Source of the DNA: Acidobacteriota bacterium
GTDB lineage: Bacteria; Acidobacteriota; Terriglobia; Bryobacterales; Bryobacteraceae
NCBI GenBank assembly: GCA_016201205.1
Contig: JACQDF010000136.1
Location: 1-36,289, forward strand
Direction: 5' to 3'
Length of the DNA stretch: 36,289 bases
Made by a program: the position numbers and the translations under genes. This document shows positions 6,028 through 14,081 of this stretch, piece by piece. Within the stretch, counting starts at the first letter, position 1. Each line of letters opens with the position of its first letter. Under the pieces are notes generated by a model, which ran no database searches, was not told the origin of the DNA, and saw only the letters and a program-made list of their open reading frames with translations.

Positions 6028-8199
6028 TCACCTCGCGAGCGGGTCGGGGCGAAGCTGGAAGTGCACGACCTTGCTCGTCGTCCCTTTGCCGCCTTCCATA
6101 TGAAAAGGCGCTCGGGTGCTCACCGTCGACCACAGCCCTCTGCCCTTCCAGCCCCCGTGGGGATCGTCGATCCGGCCATCCAGCCATTTAGTGTAGAACC
6201 CCAGCGGATAGGGGACGCGGAGAACAATCCATTTGCCGTCCTTCAGGACCAGCAGCCCTTCGGACGCATTGCCGGTGTTGATCGGGATGTTTCTGCCCAG
6301 CCCGAATGTGTCGAACTGATCCACCCACGTGTAGTAGCTGCCCTCGGCGCTGCCGGAATCCGTCACGCCTTTGAGCTGCGGTAACGGCTCTGAATACAGC
6401 GTCCACCCCTCGGGACAGTGCTGTCCCGTGGCCGTCGGCCCGTTGAGCGGTCCCTTGCACTTGCGGCGGTCGAAGCTGGCCAGATGTCCGCTCGCAAGGG
6501 CCGCCCACACGACGCCGTTGCGGTCGATATCCATGCCACGCGGTGAGAACCCCTGAACGGGCGCCTTAGGGTTGTTGAACGGTGGCTCGTACACTTCCGC
6601 CAGCGCGGTCTCGGGAGGGTTCGTCCCCGGATTCAGCCGGACGACGGCGCCAGGGAAGCCCAACACCGATCCCCAGACCGAACCGTCCGGAGCCGGGGCG
6701 ACGGCATAGAAGGCACCGCCGAAACGCTTGTCCTTAGTGGGATCGAGCGGCTGGTTGGGCTCCACGTAGGCGTCCCGCTTGCCGTTGCCGTTGGTGTCGA
6801 TGATGAGCGCGGTCCACCCCTGCGACTTCACCTCATCGTGCGTCTGGTCGAACATCTTCGTGTTGAGCCAGCCGACGACCTGGCCGCCACCGCTCGTCCA
6901 GAGCGTGTTGTTCGCATCCTCGGCGAACATCAGGTGGTGCGTGGCGAAGCAGGTGCTGATGTGCGTGAGCTGTCTGGTTTTCGGATCGTACACGGCCAGG
7001 TGCCGGCTGGCGTTGGCAATGGGGAACAACTTCGCCGACGGATGGCTCGACCCCTCCTCGCAAAAGTCCGGGTTGGCTGGTGGGCGCACGGCGGAGGTGA
7101 TCCAGACCCGACCCTTCTCATCGAACATCGGATTGTGCACGTTGTTCTGGCTGGTCCAGATGACTTCATGGCCCCAGTACGGCGAAGGCTGCGGCATCGC
7201 CGGCCCCGCTGGCGGGGTCTTCGGATCGCGGACTGTCAACTTCACCTGGCTCCGGGTGTGGCGCACCGGGTCCAGAACAGGCAGGTAATCCGCGCTCAGC
7301 TCAAGCGACCCGTAGATGAGGCCGTTGGCATTGATCGTCGGATTGCGCCGGTCGGTCGAAACCTCATCGTGAAGGTACGCCTTCGGGTCCGCCCAGTCCC
7401 ACTGGGTGATGACGACGTTGCGCTCCAGGCCCTGCGGCCGCGGTGGAGACGGAGGCAACTCACCGGCGGCGATCCGATCGGTCCAGTCCGCGAACATCGC
7501 TAATGCCCGCTCTCGACCGAGCTGGTTGAGGCCGCCGAGCATGTTGCCGCCAGCCTGTCCGGACAGGATACGCCGCTCCCAGGCGAGCGCCGGGGAGTCG
7601 AACGTGCCCAGGCTCTTGGGGATCTCCCGCGTCGCCTTGTTGCCCAGTTGATGACAGGCCCAGCAGCCGCCCGACTTCAAGTTCCTAAGCCACTCGGCCT
7701 GGCTTTTCATGTTTGGCGAAATGCCGTTACCTGGTGGCCCTGTGCCGGGGAACTCGCTCTTGTCCGGTACCCGGAGCAGGGAAAACCAATAGCCGGCCGG
7801 GTAATATACCGCCGCCGCGCGCGGATTCGGCGCCACCGCCGCGGTCAAGTTCACGATCTTGCCCGGTGCGGCTTGAACCTTCGGCGAGTCCACCAGCCCG
7901 TAGCCGCGCACCCACACGCTGTAGTTCGCCTTCGGAAGGTCGGGCACCACGTAGCGCCCCCGATCATCGGTGACCACGATCTTGACGAATTTGGTGGGCA
8001 GGTCGGTCGTTTCCGCAATCACCCAGACCCCCGGCTCCGGTCCCTTCGCACTGGTGACTACCCCGCCGAGGTCGTCGTTGTCGATGCGGACCGCTTCGCC
8101 GGTAACTTGTTGGGCACTCAACCTGGCCAGCGAGGCAGCCAAGCACAGGCCGACGGCGGCCGCCACGGTGCCTAAGTACAGAAGTTTTTTCGTGCTCAT
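6028..8199 (-). CDS. secreted beta-propeller-like protein with N-terminal carboxypeptidase-regulatory-like domain and one c-type heme motif
   Basis: The start at ATG 8199 (MSTKKLLYLG) is supported by AGAGGGG about 8 bases ahead and by the signal peptide that follows (about 1-29, ending LSAQ). The open frame upstream is not coding. Mature domains: an Ig-like carboxypeptidase regulatory-like domain (about 40-120, VTDDRGRYVVPDLP..YSVWVRGYG), then a single CWACH heme-c motif at 179-183 (SGGCWACHQLG). A long C-terminal part follows with repeated YDPKTRQLTH, GSVWGSVLGFPGAVVRLNP and GMDIDRNGVVWAALASGHL blocks, typical of NHL/streptogramin-lyase-like propellers. Length is 723 residues. The role is probably periplasmic electron transfer coupled to substrate binding or lysis, which is inference. 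Confidence 0.75.
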   Translation of the reverse strand: MSTKKLLYLGTVAAAVGLCLAASLARLSAQQVTGEAVRIDNDDLGGVVTSAKGPEPGVWVIAETTDLPTKFVKIVVTDDRGRYVVPDLPKANYSVWVRGYGLVDSPKVQAAPGKIVNLTAAVAPNPRAAAVYYPAGYWFSLLRVPDKSEFPGTGPPGNGISPNMKSQAEWLRNLKSGGCWACHQLGNKATREIPKSLGTFDSPALAWERRILSGQAGGNMLGGLNQLGRERALAMFADWTDRIAAGELPPSPPRPQGLERNVVITQWDWADPKAYLHDEVSTDRRNPTINANGLIYGSLELSADYLPVLDPVRHTRSQVKLTVRDPKTPPAGPAMPQPSPYWGHEVIWTSQNNVHNPMFDEKGRVWITSAVRPPANPDFCEEGSSHPSAKLFPIANASRHLAVYDPKTRQLTHISTCFATHHLMFAEDANNTLWTSGGGQVVGWLNTKMFDQTHDEVKSQGWTALIIDTNGNGKRDAYVEPNQPLDPTKDKRFGGAFYAVAPAPDGSVWGSVLGFPGAVVRLNPGTNPPETALAEVYEPPFNNPKAPVQGFSPRGMDIDRNGVVWAALASGHLASFDRRKCKGPLNGPTATGQHCPEGWTLYSEPLPQLKGVTDSGSAEGSYYTWVDQFDTFGLGRNIPINTGNASEGLLVLKDGKWIVLRVPYPLGFYTKWLDGRIDDPHGGWKGRGLWSTVSTRAPFHMEGGKGTTSKVVHFQLRPDPLAR

Positions 8200-8368
8200 G
8201 TTTCTACCCCTCTTCGTCTCTTCCCGCCTCCCGAGCCGGGTGATCAACGCCAGCATCAATGGACCATGGGTCGAGCTGCAGCAGATTCCATGTTGCCGTG
8301 CCAGTTGCGGACAGTATATCCCAAGCGGCTCCGTTGCGCCGGAACGCTTCTCCGAGACCCCTTGGCCG

Positions 8369-8386
8369 GAAACGGCGTTCTGGGAA
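8369..8386 (-). repeat. 18-bp repeat, copy 1, upstream of the heme/propeller gene
   Basis: The 18-mer reading TTCCCAGAACGCCGTTTC on the minus strand occurs here, about 170 bases upstream of the start at 8199, and again exactly at 11010-11027. Both copies have the same orientation relative to the secreted-protein gene they precede. The rest of the 438-bp gap 8200-8637 shows no gene. Confidence 0.6.
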
Positions 8387-8637
8387 AGCCAGTGCCCGGC
8401 AGGGTACGCGACAGCAGTCCAGGCCGACATCTCCCAGAACCGGACTTCGGGACAGCGTCGCGATCCACATCTACGGAAAGCGCGTTTCCGATTACCTATT
8501 CGAAGTGAGGAGAGAATCTCCCTCGGCGACATCAACTTGCCCGAATAGCCAAGCGCGCTGGGTAGCGCGCTCTACGTCCAGCACGCACCGCCCGTTGGCG
8601 CGCAGACAGCCGCCGCGATTGTTTTGCTCACTCTTGC

Positions 8638-9810
8638 TCACCTTCGCTCAATCCGCCGCTCTCTTTTATCGTCAGCGACGAGATGCAACCCGGGATGAGC
8701 GAGAGGCCTTCCCAGCGAGTTGATCTCGTCTCGATCGTAGAAAAAGTCTGCGGTTCGCTTCTCGCGCACGGTCACGATCCCGCATTTGAACTGATCTTCT
8801 CGAAAAACGGCTTCATATTGCGCCCGCAGCTCACCTGCGCGCGGATCCACGATTCGGACTAACCTTAGTGAGCTGTTGTCCTTAAGCCCAACTGAGAGGA
8901 GATACTTGAAGTGTTGATCGGCAGGGGGTATCGAAAACCCAATCAGTATGATGCGAGTGGCCCTCGCGATCGCGCGGCCAGCGGCATCCCACACTCGCCG
9001 GAGGGCGTCGTTCGCGACCTTCTGCGACGTAGGTGGCACGAGTAGCGGGTCGAGGTTGAGTGAGCGTACGCGTTCATAGTCGCGACAAACCAAGACTGAA
9101 CCATCTGGCTTCTGGCCCCAGTTGACGGAGCCGTGCAGCTTTAGAACTTGAAACGCTTCCGGCAGCGAGTCGTGAATTCCTGCAGCAGGATCTATCTCTA
9201 CGCCGGTACCGCTAACCTGATATGTGATTGGGACAGCGAGCCGTCTTAGCCCTTCCTCAAGGAGGACATCGTAGTTGAGCGTGATGACGATGTTCTTACC
9301 GGCTTCTCTCTTGGCAGCGATCAGTCCCGACAGGGTCGCCGAATAGCAGTCATAGGTCGACGACTCAACATCGTCAAAGCCTGGCGGAGACGCCGCCGTC
9401 CATCGTATCGCTGCGCCGCGCCACTCAGCAGAGCATGGCCAGCCGTCGGACTCGCTAACGCGGAGACGTCCAGTCGGCGCGTACCCCGTCTGGGCCGTGA
9501 AGTCGATCGTCGCGGCTATCGCTAAACGAATGTCTTTGGCACTCGTTGTTCCTGGCTTCGCATCCGCCAGACTGAACAGATGCTCGACGTTGTCAAGGTC
9601 AATGTTAATTCGATATCCGGCAGCGGCCGCTTCATGGCGAAAATCGAGCACTCTTTCTATGGCTTCCCGCTCGGCGACGCGGCCATATGCGTCGAGCCAG
9701 TCAACCGCATCGCGCATCCGCGCGAGAAACGACGAGATTACTGGAAGACCTGCCTCTGCAGAAAAGCCCGCACCGAGGATGTAAACGTTGTTGTCGTTGT
9801 GGGGCCGCAT
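8638..9810 (-). CDS. SIR2-like domain protein (candidate NAD-consuming defence effector)
   Basis: The NAD-binding signature VYILGAGFSAEAGLPV lies at the N-terminus. It is followed by NIVITLNYDVLLEEGL, the LKLHGSVNW segment holding the probable catalytic His, and RIILIGFSIPPADQHFKYLL near the end, which is the layout of the SIR2_2/SIR2-like family. ATG 9810 (MRPHNDNN) is chosen over the upstream frame extension to 9843 because GAAGAAG sits 3-8 bases ahead. About 390 residues. Family knowledge: stand-alone and fused SIR2-like proteins often deplete NAD on phage infection. No partner gene is adjacent on the same strand, so it could act alone. The last codons overlap three 10-bp near-repeats at 8621-8650. 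Confidence 0.78.
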   Translation of the reverse strand: MRPHNDNNVYILGAGFSAEAGLPVISSFLARMRDAVDWLDAYGRVAEREAIERVLDFRHEAAAAGYRINIDLDNVEHLFSLADAKPGTTSAKDIRLAIAATIDFTAQTGYAPTGRLRVSESDGWPCSAEWRGAAIRWTAASPPGFDDVESSTYDCYSATLSGLIAAKREAGKNIVITLNYDVLLEEGLRRLAVPITYQVSGTGVEIDPAAGIHDSLPEAFQVLKLHGSVNWGQKPDGSVLVCRDYERVRSLNLDPLLVPPTSQKVANDALRRVWDAAGRAIARATRIILIGFSIPPADQHFKYLLSVGLKDNSSLRLVRIVDPRAGELRAQYEAVFREDQFKCGIVTVREKRTADFFYDRDEINSLGRPLAHPGLHLVADDKRERRIERR

Positions 9811-10123
9811 GACTTCTTCGGGTCTCACGCTGCGTGCCAGCAACCGGCCGCTGTGATGGCTCGATTAGACCACGCTAACTTAGTTGGAACAAGGCCCTCC
9901 CTTTCTGGTGCGCGGGTTGCGTCAACGCCGTGACAGGGAACACGGAAGCGATTTCGGGAAGCGCAGACTGAGTTTGGCGCGGCTAACCCGAGGTATAGTT
10001 GGCTACGCGTAGAAGTGCGGCAATCGTTCAAATTCTTCGAGATACGGCGTTCTCGTAAACTGAGCGAGCACGTCGGCCATCTCACGGACCGAGCAGACGA
10101 GTGATCCACGCAGAGAGCCCGGC
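9811..10123. other. 313-bp gap without visible gene
   Basis: Short frames here have no protein-like composition. I saw no strong hairpin or repeat. It separates the SIR2-like gene from the next minus-strand gene and must hold the SIR2 promoter. Confidence 0.5.
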
Positions 10124-10909
10124 TTAGCGGCCCTTGTCCAGAATGCGTTGCCAAATGCGGTCGATGGCCTGCTGGAGCTTGCGTCGGGCTGTGGCTCGAA
10201 CCTGGTCCAAGTACGGCTTGGCCGCGCGGCCCATGACCAGGAGGTCTTGTTCCGCCATGCGTCGCACGATTGGATCACGGTCGAGCAATTTGGTCGCCTG
10301 GCAGATCGGTCGAACCCCCGGCCGTAACGCGCCTCTTTCGTAGATGTGCACGAGACTCCCGGCGGTACCGAGCGTCATCAGCATCTCGATATGGCCCTCG
10401 CCGCCAGCGATCACTGCCGCATGCCCTCGCACCCTGGTTATATCCTCCCGAGGCACGTAGGAGATCTCGGGCGCGGAGAACGTGTAGAACAGATCTTGTT
10501 TTAACTCTTCGGAGAACCGCAGCCAGGTGCTGGCGGCATCGGTCGCCGCTTCCTTGGACGGCACCTGACCCAGTTCCGCGGCAAAGAAGAAGTTCAGGTC
10601 TGGAATGGTCGATACGAAATCAGTTTGGCCGTCTTTGACAAAGAAGACGTTCGAGCACTTCAGGTCCTGCGTCTGGGGGCATAGCATGGCGACCGGGTAC
10701 TGCCGGAAGATTACGCCGAAGAAACTGAAATTGGGGAAGGTCCGGCCCACGTAATCGTCGGTGATCGGCCTTACGACAGCGCCGCTGGCTCCGCGACCCT
10801 TAAGATAGTCCTCGACCAACTGCTGATCGTCCGCCTTGGCGATAGTTGCCGACCAGAGGCCGAAAAGCACCGCGCCCAAACCCATTGCATATGCTGCTTT
10901 CCAGGACAT
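10124..10909 (-). CDS. secreted protein of unknown function
   Basis: ATG 10909 is fixed by a near-perfect AAGGAGGTG 4 bases ahead and by the signal peptide that starts there (SWKAAYAMGLGAVLFGLWSA, cleavage near AKA-DD). The mature part of about 235 residues has segments NFSFFGVIFRQYPVAMLCPQ, CSNVFFVKDG and DLNFFFAAELGQVPSKEAA. It ends in a helical HEAT-like segment (DRDPIVRRMAEQDLLVMGRA AKPYLDQVRA). Two Cys residues (CPQTQDLKC) could form a disulfide. I do not recognise the family. The open frame upstream of 10909 is non-coding and contains the second copy of the 18-bp repeat. Confidence 0.7.
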   Translation of the reverse strand: MSWKAAYAMGLGAVLFGLWSATIAKADDQQLVEDYLKGRGASGAVVRPITDDYVGRTFPNFSFFGVIFRQYPVAMLCPQTQDLKCSNVFFVKDGQTDFVSTIPDLNFFFAAELGQVPSKEAATDAASTWLRFSEELKQDLFYTFSAPEISYVPREDITRVRGHAAVIAGGEGHIEMLMTLGTAGSLVHIYERGALRPGVRPICQATKLLDRDPIVRRMAEQDLLVMGRAAKPYLDQVRATARRKLQQAIDRIWQRILDKGR

Positions 10910-11009
10910 CGGACACCTCCTTGGCCCCGGCGGCTGTACGCGATTATCCCATGCCCGTGGACGCAAGCAAGGTGGTCGTGTCGCCAAGCGTTTACCTATG
11001 CCCCCCGTT

Positions 11010-11027
11010 GAAACGGCGTTCTGGGAA
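11010..11027 (-). repeat. 18-bp repeat, copy 2, upstream of the secreted-protein gene
   Basis: Exact copy of the 18-mer at 8369-8386, here about 100 bases before the start at 10909 and in the same orientation relative to the gene. Confidence 0.6.
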
Positions 11028-11079
11028 CGTAAGGCGTGATTCCCCCTGATTGGTCGCCCACTCGGAAGTCGAGCTTGGC

Positions 11080-13122
11080 CTACCCGGCGCGACGCGAGTC
11101 GGCTGCTTCCCCATCTCGGAGAAAGCGCTTCACCTGCCCCTGCAACACGCCCGTCGGCTCTCTTTCGGCGCGTTCCCACTTCGCCAGAGTGCTGGGGTCG
11201 ACGCCCAGGCGTCGGGCCGCCTCCTTCTGTGAGAGCCCCAGGCTGGTACGACGCCGCACCAACTGCTCAGCCAGGCCGTTCGCCACCGGCAACGGATTGT
11301 ATTCGAGGAGCCGGATGATCGCGGGCATGTACTGGATCTCTGGGTTGGACGTATTCGCCTCCCAGTTGAAGACGCTCGTCTTGTCGACGTTGATCTGCTC
11401 CGCGACCTCTCTTTGGAGCATCTTGAGACCAAGTCGCTTTCTCCGGATGTGGTCGCCGACGGTTTGTGGCTCCGTGGGAATCCGGACCACGGAGCCAGCG
11501 CTGTACGACTGCGGCAGAACGAGAGGCACCGGCTGGTCGGGCTGGCTGAAGCGGTACGTGACGGTGACGTTGCTTTGCTTCACGCCGCACTCCTCGACGG
11601 TATCCACCCGTATGCCAGCAACGAGAACTTCGATCAGGCGCCGCTTCTGTTCCCAGGAGATGGGTTCGTCGAGCCGTTTCCGAAGGCTCTCCAGCAGTGT
11701 CTGCGCGGAGCTGATGGTCGCGCCAATGGAGTCGGCGCCGGCGATTCTGCCGCTGAGTTCGGCAATCTGCGCCTCCAGGGCCCCCTCCTCCTTGCCGATC
11801 TCGTCCATCTGCGTGTCTAAATCCGCATCGGTCAAGCGGCCGCGCCGGTACAAGGCCACGACTCGGCTGCGTTCCGTCGCCTTCTGCGCGAGCAGTCCCT
11901 CTAGCCGCGTGACCTGTTTCCGGATCTGGTCGGAGCCCTGCGCGTCGGATTCCAGCCGGGCATGAAGCTGCTGGAGGACGGGCTCGGGATTGCGCAGGAA
12001 CGTCTCCACGTCGGACCACACCTGCTGCTCCAGGTGGTCACCGCGCACCGCCTTGGACTGGCAACGCCCCAGCGCCGAATAGACCGACGGCGAGTGGGCC
12101 CCGTTGCAGCGGTAGTAGAACTCCCGTTTCCCATTGGGCCGGTTGGCGGCAATGCCGACGTAGGTCAGACCGCACAGGCCGCACTTGATAAGGCCCCGCA
12201 GCAGGTACTGGTTCTTGGCGCTACGCGGGCTGAACAGGAAGTTGGCCTGGAGCGTCTCCTGGGCCTTTTTCCAGGTCGCCTCGGTGACAATGGCCGGGAC
12301 CGCCCGCGAGATGACCGGTCGTTCGCTGACGGACCGCTTGCCAAACTCGTGAACCCCCATGTAGGTCTTGTTGGTGATCAGTCCTCGAATCCGGCCCGCG
12401 CGCCAGATTCCCGAGGTACGCTGCTTCCGTTTGCCGCGCAAGAACAGACGGTCGTCCCGAACATAGGCGCACGGGATGCGAAGATCGTTCAGCCGCGAGA
12501 CAATGACCGGGCAGGATTTCCGCTCGACGGCGGCCATGCGGAAAACCTCGCGAATCACTTCCGCTTCGGACATCGCCAGGCCTGGAATCGCTTCCTCGGA
12601 GATCATGAGGTGAGCGTCCCGCTTCTCCCCCACCTTCCGGTAGCCATAGGGGACGATTCCGCCCATCCAGGCGCCGGCCTCGGCGACCCGGTTGGTGCCG
12701 GCGACGGAGCGCTCCCGGATCACCTCGCGCTCGTGCGAGGCGAAGCCGGAAAGCAGGGTCAGCATGAGCCGGCCCGTCGCGGTCCCGGTGTCGAACTCCT
12801 CAGTCATCGAGCGGATGCGGACGCCGTGCTTCTCCAGGTCGGCGACGGCGTTCAGGATCAGGCGCGTGTCACGCCCGAGGCGATCCAGCTTGTAGACCAA
12901 AAGCTGATCAAACTTGCCGTGTCTCGCGTCCTGGAGGATCTGGCTGCCCTCGGGGCGGTCCTCCAAGGGAACGGTCCCGGAGACACCGTCGTCGGCGTAC
13001 ACCTTGTGGACGGCGAGGCTGTGCAACTGGCAGTAGCGCTCCCCGAAATCCCGCTGGGTGGCGATGGACTGGCGCTCTCGCTGTTCCTCGGTGCTGACGC
13101 GCATGTAAACGGCTACGGCCAT
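11080..13122 (-). CDS. large serine recombinase with C-terminal double HTH extension
   Basis: The 680-residue protein begins MAVAVYMRVSTEEQ with the nucleophile Ser at residue 10. It has KLDRLGRDTRLIL and GFASHEREVIRERS of the resolvase catalytic domain, and a recombinase domain (about 175-300, GIVPYGYR..., IRGLITNKTYMG). A zinc ribbon follows (CGLCGLTY...YYRCNGA), then a coiled coil (about 375-475, QIRKQVTRLEGLLAQKATER). The last ~120 residues are two Cro/C1-type HTH domains: TVGDHIRRKRLGLKMLQREV then LGLSQKEAARRLGVDPSTLAK. Family members do site-specific integration/excision. The HTH tail could give sequence-specific targeting or autoregulation (inference). No strong Shine-Dalgarno is seen at ATG 13122. 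Confidence 0.88.
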   Translation of the reverse strand: MAVAVYMRVSTEEQRERQSIATQRDFGERYCQLHSLAVHKVYADDGVSGTVPLEDRPEGSQILQDARHGKFDQLLVYKLDRLGRDTRLILNAVADLEKHGVRIRSMTEEFDTGTATGRLMLTLLSGFASHEREVIRERSVAGTNRVAEAGAWMGGIVPYGYRKVGEKRDAHLMISEEAIPGLAMSEAEVIREVFRMAAVERKSCPVIVSRLNDLRIPCAYVRDDRLFLRGKRKQRTSGIWRAGRIRGLITNKTYMGVHEFGKRSVSERPVISRAVPAIVTEATWKKAQETLQANFLFSPRSAKNQYLLRGLIKCGLCGLTYVGIAANRPNGKREFYYRCNGAHSPSVYSALGRCQSKAVRGDHLEQQVWSDVETFLRNPEPVLQQLHARLESDAQGSDQIRKQVTRLEGLLAQKATERSRVVALYRRGRLTDADLDTQMDEIGKEEGALEAQIAELSGRIAGADSIGATISSAQTLLESLRKRLDEPISWEQKRRLIEVLVAGIRVDTVEECGVKQSNVTVTYRFSQPDQPVPLVLPQSYSAGSVVRIPTEPQTVGDHIRRKRLGLKMLQREVAEQINVDKTSVFNWEANTSNPEIQYMPAIIRLLEYNPLPVANGLAEQLVRRRTSLGLSQKEAARRLGVDPSTLAKWERAEREPTGVLQGQVKRFLRDGEAADSRRAG

Positions 13123-13142
13123 GGTGGATCTCGGGGCCCCCT

Positions 13143-13412
13143 TCAGGTTTCCCTGGTTGCCTCCACCACATGAGTCCCTCTGCGCGGGAAGGAAAGCAAG
13201 TGCGTTTCTGACCGGCAGGGGGAAGCGATCTGCGGCCCGCTATTGGGGCCGAGAAGAAACCGAATCGCCTCCGCCAGGTCGTCGAGATCGAGATGCGAAG
13301 GCGCAAAAAGCCGCTCGACTTGAGCCTGAACTATCCCGTGCTTGGGCGGTGCGAGGGTTTCGGGGGCCGGGTGATGTTTCGGGCTCGATCGAGGCAGGCG
13401 GCGGTCTCGCAT
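13143..13412 (-). CDS. small protein encoded just upstream of the recombinase
   Basis: This 89-residue frame ends 20 bases before the recombinase start on the same strand. ATG 13412 has GAAAGA about 8 bases ahead; a TTG at 13436 is the alternative. The N-terminus is Pro/Arg-rich and the middle (VERLFAPSHLDLDDLAEAIR) looks helical and acidic, as in small partner proteins of recombinases. It is probably co-transcribed and may be a directionality or accessory factor, but that is inference from position only. Confidence 0.5.
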   Translation of the reverse strand: MRDRRLPRSSPKHHPAPETLAPPKHGIVQAQVERLFAPSHLDLDDLAEAIRFLLGPNSGPQIASPCRSETHLLSFPRRGTHVVEATRET

Positions 13413-14081
13413 GGTCGTGTCTTTCGACACCCACAACGAGTTCCGCTTGGCGGCCTTCCCGCTATCTGGTGCTGAGGAGGAGTGATCCGTCCCTGTAAGC
13501 TAATACCGCGCGAACCGGAGGAATGTGCACTCCAGCCCTGAGCCGCGCGGCGAACAGCATGACCACTACTCCAACAAGTTGGGAACCGAGATTCTGGAGA
13601 GCACTACCTCTCTACCGCAACTCGAAGCGTTCATTTTGTTGACAGCGGCACCCGCCGTCCCTCTCGCCCGTATCCGCCACATTCCGCAGGTTCTTGCGCG
13701 CCCGACGGTTTCTCCAGTTGGAAAGAGACTCCTCGGGGGTGCAGGCTGAACCCCAGGGTTGAGGCCGAACCCCACGTTTTTGCTTGCCAATTCTCTGGTT
13801 TCTCCGGTTGACAGGTCGCGTTTGTTGACGGCCCCGTACAAAGCGGCAGCCAAACGGTGGCTTTTCAAACTGGGCACTTTCACGGACAATGTGAGTCGCC
13901 TGTGCCTACCGGAAATCCCATCTGCGGTCGGACGCGGCCGGTACATAACGACTGCGGACCGGAGACTCGTTCGACGCTTCGCCGGGTAAATGGAGGAGCA
14001 CGAGGAATTCACTCTGCGATTGGCTGAAGGAACGGGTCATTTCGTTTCGGGCAGCGAGGATCGGCGCACTGCGGCACAGTT
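13413..14081. other. non-coding gap with paired short repeats
   Basis: No convincing gene in about 670 bp. Two imperfect direct repeats are visible. GTTTCTCC(A/G)GTTG occurs at 13708-13720 and 13798-13810. Between them AGG(C)(T/C)GAACCCCA occurs at 13743-13755 and 13762-13774. The region lies between the recombinase unit and the end of the defence operon, so it may hold a recombinase site or promoter elements. Confidence 0.4.

Noticed and set aside
8621-8650. Three 10-bp near-repeats (TTGCTCA-type) at the end of the SIR2-like gene
   Set aside because: Too short and imperfect, and partly the Arg/Glu-rich C-terminal codons; not a CRISPR or iteron.
11962-13173. 403-residue open frame antisense to the recombinase
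   Set aside because: Shadow of the recombinase, whose catalytic and zinc motifs are clear.
13523-13642. 39-codon ORF after GGAGGA on the plus strand
   Set aside because: The ribosome site is only about 2 bases from the ATG and the peptide shows no feature.
13566-14012. 148-residue minus-strand open frame in the gap after the defence operon
   Set aside because: Crosses the short repeats, has no ribosome site and no protein-like pattern.
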